A DNA stretch of 64,000 nt from F-183 sp964627455 (lineage in GTDB: Bacteria; Acidobacteriota; Terriglobia; Bryobacterales; Bryobacteraceae). Position 1 is the stretch's first letter. Each line of letters opens with the position of its first letter. The notes below the pieces were generated by a model. The model was not told the DNA's origin, did not search any database, and saw nothing but the letters and a program-made list of their open reading frames with translations. The position numbers and the translations under genes are program-made. Where the stretch lies: positions 1 through 64,000 of the forward strand of contig CAZVKC010000022.1 of assembly GCA_964627455.1 (NCBI GenBank). Reading direction: 5' to 3'. Below are positions 51,938 through 59,924 of this stretch, piece by piece.

Positions 51938-52475
51938 ACAGCAACAAGCGTTTGAACTGATCACGCGCGCCGCGTATTTCGCCGCGCATGCGCACCGCCG
52001 GCAGCGGCGCAAGGATCAGGAAGCGACACCGTACATCAACCACTTGACCGAGGTCGCGCATCTGCTTGCCGAAGCGGGCTGCGACGCCGAGACCGTCGCC
52101 GCCGGATACTTGCACGACACCATCGAGGATGTCGACATCACTTATGAGATGTTGGTCGACGAATTCGGCGCTCCGATCGCGGATCTTGTGCGGGCCGTGA
52201 CGGATGACAAGTCGCTACCGAAACTGGCGCGCAAAGAGATGCAGGTCGAGCACGCAGCGGTAGCGACCGAAGCGCAAGCGGCGCTGAAAATGGCGGACAA
52301 GATCAGCAACTTGCGCTCGCTGCGCAAGACGCCGCCGGCGGGATGGTCCGAGGAACGGCTGTCTGAATATGTGAACTGGGCGCACCGTGTGGTGACCAGC
52401 CTGCCGCATATCAACCCGGTCTTGTTCGAGCATTACGAGGCAATCCGCAAAGAACTGCTGGGCTTTCCCGAATGA
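51894..52475 (+). CDS. Small HD-domain (p)ppGpp hydrolase-like protein
   Basis: A 193-residue protein with the RelA/SpoT-type HD hydrolase domain only: AAYFAAHAHRRQRRKDQEAT, PYINHLTEVAHLLAEAGCD, GYLHDTIEDVDITYEML (HDxxED), LVRAVTDDKSLPKLARK and ALKMADKISNLRSLRKTPP. Domain-only forms (Mesh1/small alarmone hydrolases) remove the 3' pyrophosphate of (p)ppGpp, or phosphates of other nucleotides. The ATG at 51894 has GGAG 6 bases upstream and starts inside the serine hydrolase end. The next gene overlaps by ATGA. Confidence 0.85.
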   Translation: MPMLTQEAVRLPGTEQQQAFELITRAAYFAAHAHRRQRRKDQEATPYINHLTEVAHLLAEAGCDAETVAAGYLHDTIEDVDITYEMLVDEFGAPIADLVRAVTDDKSLPKLARKEMQVEHAAVATEAQAALKMADKISNLRSLRKTPPAGWSEERLSEYVNWAHRVVTSLPHINPVLFEHYEAIRKELLGFPE

Positions 52476-53905
52476 AGCATAGCGGCAGGATCGTTGCCGC
52501 TTGTTTCTGCGCGTCGATTCTGAGCGCGCAGATCTATTTCCGTCCACGTGAAACCGATGCGGTGCTCGTGAATCCGGGCATGGGCTTCACGACGTTCCAA
52601 CGTTTCAATGGGGATCCAACCCTGGCGGGTGTGGAATGGACGGAGGGATTTCCGTTCGTCGATACAGCTGCGACCCGCTCCTCGAATGACGCGTATCCGC
52701 TCACGTCGATCGCTTACTGGCGTGTCTATTGGCGGTTCCTCGAACCGGAAGAAGGCAAGTATCGCTGGGACCTCGTCGATCGCGCATTGACTCTGGCGCG
52801 CAGTCGCGGCCAGAGCCTGATGTTGCGCGTGGCGCCGTATGGAACCAGGACTGCAGATCGCGATATTCCGGATTGGCTGCGCAGGCAGGCGGGTCCGCCG
52901 CCTTCGCCGGAGAAGACGAATATCCGCATCGATCCGCAGAGCGACCTGTATCGTCGTGCTTGGGCGCGGTTCATCACGGCGTTGGCGAAACGCTACGACG
53001 GGCATCCCGACATGGATTCGATCGACGTGTCGATTGCGGGTCCCTGGGGTGAGGGCGAGGGAGTCGACAAACTGCCGCAGCCGGTCCACATGGAGTTGCT
53101 GAACGCGTACCTCGATCACTTCCGCACGACGCCCCTGTTGATGCAGCTTTCGCCGGCGTGGGTCCACAAGTATGCGCTGTCGAAGCGCCCCGTGGGATGG
53201 CGCGCGGATTGCCTCGGTGATTACAAGCCGAAAGGGATGGGGTCGTACACGCACATGATCGACGGATATCCGCGAGCCGCGCTCGAAGCCGGCGTGTCCG
53301 AGACCTGGCGTCATTCGCCGGTGGCGTTCGAAGCCTGTTGGACGATGGAGTACTGGAAACAGCAGGGCTGGAACGTTGACCTGATCATCCAGCAATCGCT
53401 GAAGTGGCATGTCTCGACGTTCAATAACAAGTCGTCACGCGTCCCTGCGGAATGGAACGGGAAAGTTGATGAATGGCTGAAGCGGATGGGGTACCGACTG
53501 GTTCCCCGGAAGGTGACGCTGCCGAAAGTAGTGCGGGCGGGTGACCGGTTTGAGGTGCAATCGCTCTGGGAGAACAAAGGCGTTGCTCCCTGCTACCGGC
53601 CTTATATCTTCGCGCTGCGGCTGGACGCCGGAGGTCCGGTGCTGCTGACGAAAGGCGATGTCCGAAAATGGCTACCCGGGGATTCGTTGCATGATGAAAC
53701 GCTAGTGTTGCCCGAAGGTACTCGACCCGGGACTTACACCGTGAGCCTCGCAATCGTGGATCCTGCGACGAAGACCCCACGAGTACAGTTAGGGATCGAA
53801 GGCCGCCGCGCAGACGGCTGGTATCCGATGGGGCAGGTGCAAGTGCTGCCTCCGAGGACGGTGATCGACAAGGTAAAAGAGACGGTCCGCAAGGTCGTGC
53901 CTTAG
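52472..53905 (+). CDS. Exported DUF4832 glycosidase-like protein
   Basis: A 477-residue secreted protein: signal GRIVAACFCASILSAQIY, then a TIM-barrel-like domain with NPGMGFTTFQRFNGDPTLAG, YWRVYWRFLEPEEGKYRWDL, RSRGQSLMLRVAPYGTR, AKRYDGHPDMDSIDVSIAGP and the acidic WGEGEGVD, ending in a DUF4832-type beta-sandwich (WENKGVAPCYRPYIFALRL, GTRPGTYTVSLAIVDP). It looks like a beta-galactosidase-type hydrolase. Substrate unknown. It is coupled to the HD protein by ATGA. Its stop overlaps the stop of the convergent membrane protein by 4 bases. Confidence 0.75.
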   Translation: MKHSGRIVAACFCASILSAQIYFRPRETDAVLVNPGMGFTTFQRFNGDPTLAGVEWTEGFPFVDTAATRSSNDAYPLTSIAYWRVYWRFLEPEEGKYRWDLVDRALTLARSRGQSLMLRVAPYGTRTADRDIPDWLRRQAGPPPSPEKTNIRIDPQSDLYRRAWARFITALAKRYDGHPDMDSIDVSIAGPWGEGEGVDKLPQPVHMELLNAYLDHFRTTPLLMQLSPAWVHKYALSKRPVGWRADCLGDYKPKGMGSYTHMIDGYPRAALEAGVSETWRHSPVAFEACWTMEYWKQQGWNVDLIIQQSLKWHVSTFNNKSSRVPAEWNGKVDEWLKRMGYRLVPRKVTLPKVVRAGDRFEVQSLWENKGVAPCYRPYIFALRLDAGGPVLLTKGDVRKWLPGDSLHDETLVLPEGTRPGTYTVSLAIVDPATKTPRVQLGIEGRRADGWYPMGQVQVLPPRTVIDKVKETVRKVVP

Positions 53906-54351
53906 GCCCGGTCTATTTCGGCGCGGATGGAAGTCGGTCGCCTCGAAGCAGCTTCAGCGATTCGAACCAAGAAATACCAGCCCGTAAAATGTGAGGCTGC
54001 CAAAAGCATCCACACTACGATTTGGGGAAGGCCACTGACTTGAGTCAACCACCAAAACAGAAAGATCGGAATCAACCCGGGTAGATCGAGCACAGCCAGG
54101 AATCCAAGCAGCATGGGATGTGATTCCCCAGCCAGGAACATCAGCCCTGCCGGGGCAAGTCCAGCAAGAGGAAACTGCCAGCGAAGCCTCGTCCAGTTGA
54201 ATTGATCGCTACGGCTTCGAAGCCAAGCCGAAACGGTGTTCCTGAAGAACAATATTGCCACGGAGCACGGAAGCAACCAGATCAGGAGCGGAATGGACAA
54301 TGCTGTCAATGGAGACACGACCATCGGGTCGCACGACACTTGCTCCTGCAT
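53902..54351 (-). CDS. Hypothetical multi-pass membrane protein
   Basis: A 149-residue protein with about four hydrophobic helices: LTALSIPLLIWLLPCSVAIL, FPLAGLAPAGLMFLAG, LGFLAVLDLPGLIPIFLFWW and IVVWMLLAASHFTGWYFLV, and a basic C-terminus. No known domain. It lies 39 bases from the start of the region holding the D-aminoacylase-VanX gene stop, on the same strand but downstream of it, so it could be last in that operon. Confidence 0.6.
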   Translation of the reverse strand: MQEQVSCDPMVVSPLTALSIPLLIWLLPCSVAILFFRNTVSAWLRSRSDQFNWTRLRWQFPLAGLAPAGLMFLAGESHPMLLGFLAVLDLPGLIPIFLFWWLTQVSGLPQIVVWMLLAASHFTGWYFLVRIAEAASRRPTSIRAEIDRA

Positions 54352-54390
54352 GTTCTTAGTGACACCGGCAGTGAACTTCAGGTTCCTTGA

Positions 54391-56780
54391 TTAGCGCAAG
54401 GATTCGAATGCGGTGTCCTGAATGCGATAGAGCTTCCAGTCTTTGTAGTCGAAGTGCCACCACTCGTGTTCGTAGACGGTGAAGCCTTCGGACTCCATCG
54501 CCTTGCGCAGGATTTCGCGGTTGCTGCGCTGCTTTTCAGTTCCGCCGGAGTACTGCGGGAACGCGCGCTCGGACATTTCGTCGTATCCCGATGGCATGTC
54601 GACAGGGAGGCCGGACTTCAGGTCGTATAACGTGAGGTCCACGGCGCAGCCACGGTTGTGGCGCGAGCCCTGGCTGGGATCCGCGACGAAGATGCGCTTC
54701 TCCTGCGGCGTCATGTCCCAGAACATTTTGGTGACGGCCCAAGGACGATAGCCGTCGAAGATCAGCAGACCGAAGCCTTGCTTCTTCAGTTGGCGATGCG
54801 CGCGGACCAGCGCTTCGGCCGCAGGCTTTTGCAGAAATGCACGGGCTTGTTTGTAGAAGACTTCGCCGGCGAAATTGTTGGCCGTCGCGTAGCGGATGTC
54901 GAGCTTGATCGTGTTGTCGAGCTTGATGAGTTCGACGAGTTCGCCCTCGCGGAAGTCGCCTTCCTCAACCGGAGGGCGTGGGACATAGCCGGGTCCGCGA
55001 ACGATGCGGCCGGGCTTGGCGTCCGTGTGCTTTCCGTCACGCACAACTGCGGCGCCGTTGACGAAGACGTCGCGAATACCGGTGGACAGTTGATGCGGCT
55101 TCTCGTAGGTAGCGTGATCAGTCACCGTTGCAGGATCGAAGATGACGATGTCTGCATACGCGCCTTCGCGGAGTTCGCCGCGATCTGTGATGGAAAGGCG
55201 TTTCGCGACTGCCGACGTCATCTTGCGGATCATGTCCTCGATGTTCGTGACCTTCTCCTCGCGGACGTACTTGCCGAGCAGGCGCGTGAAATTGCCGTAG
55301 GCGCGGGGATGCGCGAGGTCGCGTGCGACCGTGGGGTCGATGCCACCGGCGTCCGTGCCGAACTTCATCCACGGCTGCTGCATCTGCAGCTTGAGGTTCT
55401 CTTCGCTCGCGATGAAGTACATCGTCTCGACACGGCGGCGTTCGGAGAGGATGAGGTCCATCGCGGTTTCGGTCCAATGTTTGTTGCGGGCGGCAGCGAT
55501 TTCGCTGAGGCGCTTGCCGCTGAATGGCTTGTTCTCGTCACGCTCGAGCGCCAGGATCATGACGCCTTCGGGCGTTGCGAGGTCGCACAGGTTCTCCCAG
55601 TCGACGTCGGCGCGCAGCATCTCGGCCTTCATCCTTTCGCGGATCTGCGGGTTCGCGAGGTTGTCGAACAGCTTGCCGTCGGCCTGCGACCAGGGCGGGA
55701 GACAGGCGGTTAGCCCGGTGCCGCCGGCCACGTACGGATACATGTCCGCGCCAACATCCTGGCCATTGCGTCGGGCAGTCTCGATCTTCGCAATCGCATC
55801 GCGCATCTTCGGCCAGTTGCGCTTTCCCGCGGCTTTCAAGTGATAAATCTCAACGGGGACTCCACCCTTGCCGCCGATCTCGATCGCTTCGTCGATGGCT
55901 TCCAGAAGACGGTCTGCTTCAGAACGCATGTGCGTGATGTAGACGCCGCCGTACGGCGCCATCGCCTTTGATGTTTCGATGAGTTCGTTGGTGCTCGAGT
56001 AGTTGTTTGGCGGGTAGATGAGGGCGGATGCGATGCCGAATGCGCCGTCCTCCATCGCATTGCGAACGGCATCTCGCATCAGGTTCAGTTCGGCTTCCCT
56101 GGGTTCGCCGGTTGCCATTCCCTTGGCGAAGGCGCGCAAAGTGCCGGATCCGATGAAGGATCCGAAGTTCACCGAGGCGCCGTGGCGTTCCATCGCACGA
56201 AGCCAGCGGTCGAAGCCGCGCGGACCCGTGAAAGCGAACTCGCTGAGAGCACGGTCAAGCGTTCGCGTCTTCTCGTTTGCGGGGGCGTTGGTGGAGCCTT
56301 CGCCCATGATCTCGGTCGTGACGCCCTGGGTGACCTTGCTGACGACGCGTCCATCGCCGCCGAGGAAGGCGAAGCGCGAGTGGCTTTGGATATCGATGAA
56401 TCCGGGAGAAACAACGTGACCTGTCGCGTCGATGCGCTGCTTTGCGGCGGCAGCTTTGAGTTGCCCGGCCGGTGTAATTCGGGCGATGCGATCGCCCTTC
56501 ACGGCGATGTCGCCGTAGAACCAGGCATTGCCAGTTCCATCCACGACTCGGCCGTTCGNNNNNNNNNNNNNNNNNNNNNNNNNNNNNNNNNNNNNNNNNN
56601 NNNNNNNNNNNNNNNNNNNNNNNNNNNNNNNNNNNNNNNNNNNNNNNNNNNNNNNNNNGCGATGTCGCCGTAGAACCAGGCATTGCCAGTTCCATCCACG
56701 ACTCGGCCGTTCGAGATGACGAGATCGTAGGTTTGGGCGAAGGTGCAAAGAGCAGTTAGAAGAAATCCCGCGAGTTTCAC
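54391..56780 (-). CDS. Exported D-aminoacylase fused to VanX-type D-Ala-D-Ala dipeptidase (split by artificial gap)
   Basis: Removing 155 bases (100 N plus 55 duplicate) leaves 2235 bases, a 744-residue protein. Signal KLAGFLLTALCTFAQTYDL. Amidohydrolase_3 D-aminoacylase domain, about 20-545: VISNGRVVDGTGNAWFYGDI, VSPGFIDIQSHSRFAF (QxH where HxH is usual), GVTTEIMGEGSTNAP (Glu variant of the usual Cys), YITHMRSEADRLLEAIDEAI, EIYHLKAAGKRNWPK and KFGTDAGGIDP. VanX (M15D) domain, about 563-744: LLIFDGYRPWAVTKMFW, SRHNRGCAVDLTLYDL (zinc His, Asp) and YEHEWWHFDYKDW (ExWH). The junction is in continuous sequence. GTG start overlaps the quinone oxidoreductase stop (GTGA). Confidence 0.88.
56559..56658. 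other. Artificial assembly gap: 100 N between identical 55-base flanks
   Basis: Bases 56504-56558 and 56659-56713 are identical. As at 24588, 155 bases should be removed, which restores the reading frame of the fused gene. Confidence 0.97.
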
Positions 56781-57751
56781 GGGACTACCACCGTCTTGCC
56801 GATCACCTTTCGATTTGCCATGTCCCGCAGTGCTTGTGGTAGTTCGCTGAGTGCATAGCTCTTGGCGACGCGCGGATGGATCTTGCCGTCAAGGAATAAC
56901 TGATCGAGCGCTGCCTGGCATTCGGCGACGTATCCGGGATGCTCATGCACATAGCCGCCCCAGAACACGCCCATCAGCGACATGTTCTTGAGGAGCGCAC
57001 GATTCGCAGCCAGGGAAGGGATGCGGCCACTGGCGAATCCGATGACGAGGTGGCGTCCCTCCGACGCGATGCATTTGGACGAGAGGTCGAATATGTCGCC
57101 GCCGACGGGGTCGTAAATAACATCCACCCCGCGTCCCCTGGTGATCTTCTTTACCGAATCGACCCAAGTAGCATCGCTGTAACTCAGGACGTAGTCGGCG
57201 CCTTCGCGCAAAGCGAACTCGAGTTTTTCCTCGCTGCCAGCGGTCGCGATGACATGGGCGCCGAGAGCTTTGCCGATCTGAATCGCAGACATGCCGACGC
57301 CGCTACCTCCTGCATGGACGAGGAGCCATTCGCCTTCCGCTAACTGACCGCGGGTCACTAATGCGAAGTATGACGTCTGGTAGACGACCGGGTATGCCGC
57401 GGCGGCCGGAAAGTCCATGCCGTTCGGAACGGCGAAGGTCCGGTGGGGCTCAGCGATTGCGTATTCCGCGAATCCGCCGGTGTTGACCATCGCGAGGACC
57501 CGCTGCCCTTTGGAAAACTGGGTAACACCCTCTCCGACGGCCTCCACCTCGCCCGCGACTTCCGCGCCCGGTGTGAAGGGAAAGGGCGGTTTCACCTGAT
57601 ACTTGCCCTGCACCTGCAAAATGTCAAAGAAATTCAACGCGGCGGCCCGCACGCGGACCAGGATCTGTCCCGGTTTGGGCTGTGGAACCTCGATCTCATT
57701 GAAGTGCATCCCCTCGGGCTCACACCACTCCGTCACCTGCCAAGCTTTCAT
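56777..57751 (-). CDS. Zinc-free NADPH:quinone oxidoreductase (MDR family)
   Basis: A 324-residue medium-chain reductase without catalytic zinc cysteines. GroES-like part: VRVRAAALNFFDILQVQGKY, FPFTPGAEVAGEVEAVGEGV; nucleotide-binding GQLAEGEWLLVHAGGSGVGM, VIATAGSEEKLEFALREGAD; GVDVIYDPVGGDIFDLSSKC and SLMGVFWGGYVHEHP. It reduces quinones or activated alkenes with NADPH in the cytoplasm. It begins the minus-strand unit that continues into the D-aminoacylase-VanX gene by GTGA overlap. Divergent with the PPC gene, 35 bases between starts. Confidence 0.9.
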   Translation of the reverse strand: MKAWQVTEWCEPEGMHFNEIEVPQPKPGQILVRVRAAALNFFDILQVQGKYQVKPPFPFTPGAEVAGEVEAVGEGVTQFSKGQRVLAMVNTGGFAEYAIAEPHRTFAVPNGMDFPAAAAYPVVYQTSYFALVTRGQLAEGEWLLVHAGGSGVGMSAIQIGKALGAHVIATAGSEEKLEFALREGADYVLSYSDATWVDSVKKITRGRGVDVIYDPVGGDIFDLSSKCIASEGRHLVIGFASGRIPSLAANRALLKNMSLMGVFWGGYVHEHPGYVAECQAALDQLFLDGKIHPRVAKSYALSELPQALRDMANRKVIGKTVVVP

Positions 57752-57786
57752 GATTCGCTCAGTTTAACTCAAGTAGACTGGGGTTC

Positions 57787-58329
57787 ATGTTTCGATATGC
57801 AGCCCTTCTCGCGTCACTTGCGTTCATCGGATTCGCCCAGCGGACACAGCACGAGATCGTGAAGCCGACGACTCCCGCGGATGACGCCAAGGCCAATAGC
57901 GCCGAGGTCCCGGATGTCGTAGCCGTAGCCGGAAAGATCGACCGCGTGGTAGTGCTGCGGTTCAAGTACATGGCGGATCTGCTGGCGGGGATCGAGTCCG
58001 CGGTGAAACAACAGAAGATCAAGAACGGCGTCATTCTGTCTGGTGTCGGTTCAGTGCGGAACTACCAGGTCCATTCGGTGAGCAACCGGACCTTTCCTTC
58101 GAAGAACCTCTTTACAAAAGACGCAACGTCGCCCGCGGACATCGTGAGCATGAATGGCTACGTGCTGAATGGCAAGGTCCACGCGCACATGACGATGACG
58201 AACGGCGAAAAGGCATTTGGCGGGCATCTCGAACCGGAGACCAATGTGTTCACGTTCGCGATCATCACGATCGGCGTGCTGCCCGACAACATGGACCTCA
58301 ATCGCGCCGACGACAAGACATGGCGCTAA
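57787..58329 (+). CDS. Exported PPC (DUF296) domain protein
   Basis: A 180-residue protein with signal RYAALLASLAFIGFAQR and a PPC/DUF296 domain: RVVVLRFKYMADLLAGIESA, GVILSGVGSVRNYQVHSV, ADIVSMNGYVLNGKVHAH and EKAFGGHLEPETNVFTFAII. In plants this domain sits in AT-hook DNA-binding proteins; bacterial single-domain forms trimerise and may bind metal through the GHL region. Export is unusual for the family in the textbook sense, but common in this clade. Co-directional with the PIG-L gene, 14 bases apart. Confidence 0.8.
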   Translation: MFRYAALLASLAFIGFAQRTQHEIVKPTTPADDAKANSAEVPDVVAVAGKIDRVVVLRFKYMADLLAGIESAVKQQKIKNGVILSGVGSVRNYQVHSVSNRTFPSKNLFTKDATSPADIVSMNGYVLNGKVHAHMTMTNGEKAFGGHLEPETNVFTFAIITIGVLPDNMDLNRADDKTWR

Positions 58330-58343
58330 CCTGAAGGTTGCAC

Positions 58344-59066
58344 ATGCGCGATCTCCGCTACGAAGCCCCCGAGGTAATGGACCTCGACCTACTTGCCATT
58401 GCCGCTCATCCCAGCAACATCGAACGCTCCTGCGGGGGCGTGTTGCTGAAGATGGCCGAGAAAGGCCATCGCGTCGGGATCCTCGATCTGACGACCGGCG
58501 ACATGGGTACAACGGTCGAAACCGGGGACCAGCGGCTGGCGGAATCGATGCATGCGGCGAGCATCCTGCAGGTGGAATGGCGCGGCAACTGCCGGTTCCC
58601 TGACGCGCGGCTCGACAACACAATTGCGGCGCGCATGACGCTCGCGACCATCCTGCGCAATCTGCGTCCAAAGACCCTCATTCTTCCGTATTGGGAAGGC
58701 CGGCACCCGGATCACTACCGGACGTCCGAGTTGGGTTACGAGGCCGCGTTTCTCGCGGGGCTAAAGAAGCTGGACGACGAACTGCCTCCGCATCGCCCGA
58801 CCAAGATCATCTACTCGGCGCATTATCGCGATACCAAGCCGACCTTCGTTGTCGACATCACGAAGCAGTTCGAACGCCGCATGGAAGCGCTGTTTGCGTA
58901 TCAGTCGATCTACGACGCCGAGGCGCAACGGCAGGCTCGCGAACACTTGGTCGCGGCCGCACGCTTCTATGGCGATCTGATCGGCGTGAAGTTCGGTGAA
59001 CCCTACGCCGTGAAAGAGACGATGGCCGTCGACGACATCACCGCACTGGGATCCCCAACGTTTTAG
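58344..59066 (+). CDS. PIG-L/BshB1-family deacetylase-like protein with altered metal motif
   Basis: A 240-residue LmbE/PIG-L protein similar to bacillithiol deacetylase BshB1: LDLLAIAAHP, GILDLTTGDMGTT, ATILRNLRPKTLILPYWEG, RHPDHYRTSELGYEA. The standard AHPDD signature, which provides a zinc Asp and the catalytic base, reads AHPSN here (residues 21-25). His22 and His121/124 remain. Activity may therefore be lost or changed. ATG 58344 preferred over the TTG two codons before. Its end overlaps the convergent hydrolase end by 4 bases. Confidence 0.82.
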   Translation: MRDLRYEAPEVMDLDLLAIAAHPSNIERSCGGVLLKMAEKGHRVGILDLTTGDMGTTVETGDQRLAESMHAASILQVEWRGNCRFPDARLDNTIAARMTLATILRNLRPKTLILPYWEGRHPDHYRTSELGYEAAFLAGLKKLDDELPPHRPTKIIYSAHYRDTKPTFVVDITKQFERRMEALFAYQSIYDAEAQRQAREHLVAAARFYGDLIGVKFGEPYAVKETMAVDDITALGSPTF

Positions 59067-59920
59067 ACTTCGAGAAACGCCAGCGTTTCGTCGAGGAACA
59101 TTTGCAGCTGATCGTGATGCAGCCAGTGGCCGGCGTTGGGAACCTTGACGCAACGGCGGTTGGGGATCGCGGCGACGCGCGTGTCCGTTTCGGGATCGGT
59201 CGCCCAACTCTCCATGCCCCAGAAGAGCAGCACCGGACATTCGATGTGGCTGACCACTTCCTGCATTTCGTCCATACGCTGCCCATAGGGCGGGAAGACG
59301 CGCGCGAAGTTGTCGAACTTCCAAACCAGCGAACCATCGGCGTTCCAGTTGGTGCCGTGGATGGTGAGGTGGCGCGCCTGCGCATCCGAGAGATGCTTGT
59401 TCGCGTCCTTCATGCGCGTGACGGCGGCCTCGAGATTCGGATAGGCGCGCGACTCACGCCGCTCGGCTTCGCGGATGTTCTCGATCCAATTGCGCAGGCG
59501 TTCGGACGGCGGCCGGAAGATCTTCGACACAGGCGGAGGTCCCCAGCCTTCGAGGTTCACGAGCTTCGAAACGCGTTTCGGATAGAGGCCGGTGTAGATG
59601 GTCGAAATTACGCCGCCCAGCGAATGGCCGATGAGGCGCACCGGTTCTTTGCCGACGATGTCGATGAGTGCGGATAGATCCAGCACATGCTCTGCGATCG
59701 CATACGCCGCGCCCGGAGCCCACTGGCTGTTTCCGTGTCCGCGAAGGTCCCACGCGTAGACGTGGAAATGTTTGCAGAGGATCTCGGCTGCGAAGTCCCA
59801 GTTGCGGGCGTGGTCGAGTCCGCCGTGCGTGAGGATGAGCGGAGGTTTGCCTTCGCCGCCGTAGTCCCACAGCTGCAGCTTGAGCCGGTGAGAGTAGAAA
59901 AAATGCGAAGACGGTTCCAT
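59063..59920 (-). CDS. Alpha/beta hydrolase, serine type
   Basis: A 285-residue hydrolase: LILTHGGLDHARNWDFAAEI, HVYAWDLRGHGNSQWAPG, the serine elbow VRLIGHSLGGVISTIYTG, late acid region LLFWGMESWATDPETDTR and catalytic His in VPNAGHWLHHDQL. Substrate unknown; ester or C-C bond cleavage in catabolism is likely. It begins 4 bases after the amidohydrolase stop and is the third gene of the unit begun by the HpaB-like enzyme. No signal peptide. Confidence 0.86.
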   Translation of the reverse strand: MEPSSHFFYSHRLKLQLWDYGGEGKPPLILTHGGLDHARNWDFAAEILCKHFHVYAWDLRGHGNSQWAPGAAYAIAEHVLDLSALIDIVGKEPVRLIGHSLGGVISTIYTGLYPKRVSKLVNLEGWGPPPVSKIFRPPSERLRNWIENIREAERRESRAYPNLEAAVTRMKDANKHLSDAQARHLTIHGTNWNADGSLVWKFDNFARVFPPYGQRMDEMQEVVSHIECPVLLFWGMESWATDPETDTRVAAIPNRRCVKVPNAGHWLHHDQLQMFLDETLAFLEV

Positions 59921-59924
59921 GCGT

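Noticed and set aside
56504..56713. Apparent direct repeat and frameshift at the N-terminus of the fused D-aminoacylase
   Set aside because: Same contig-overlap artefact; 155 bases excess.
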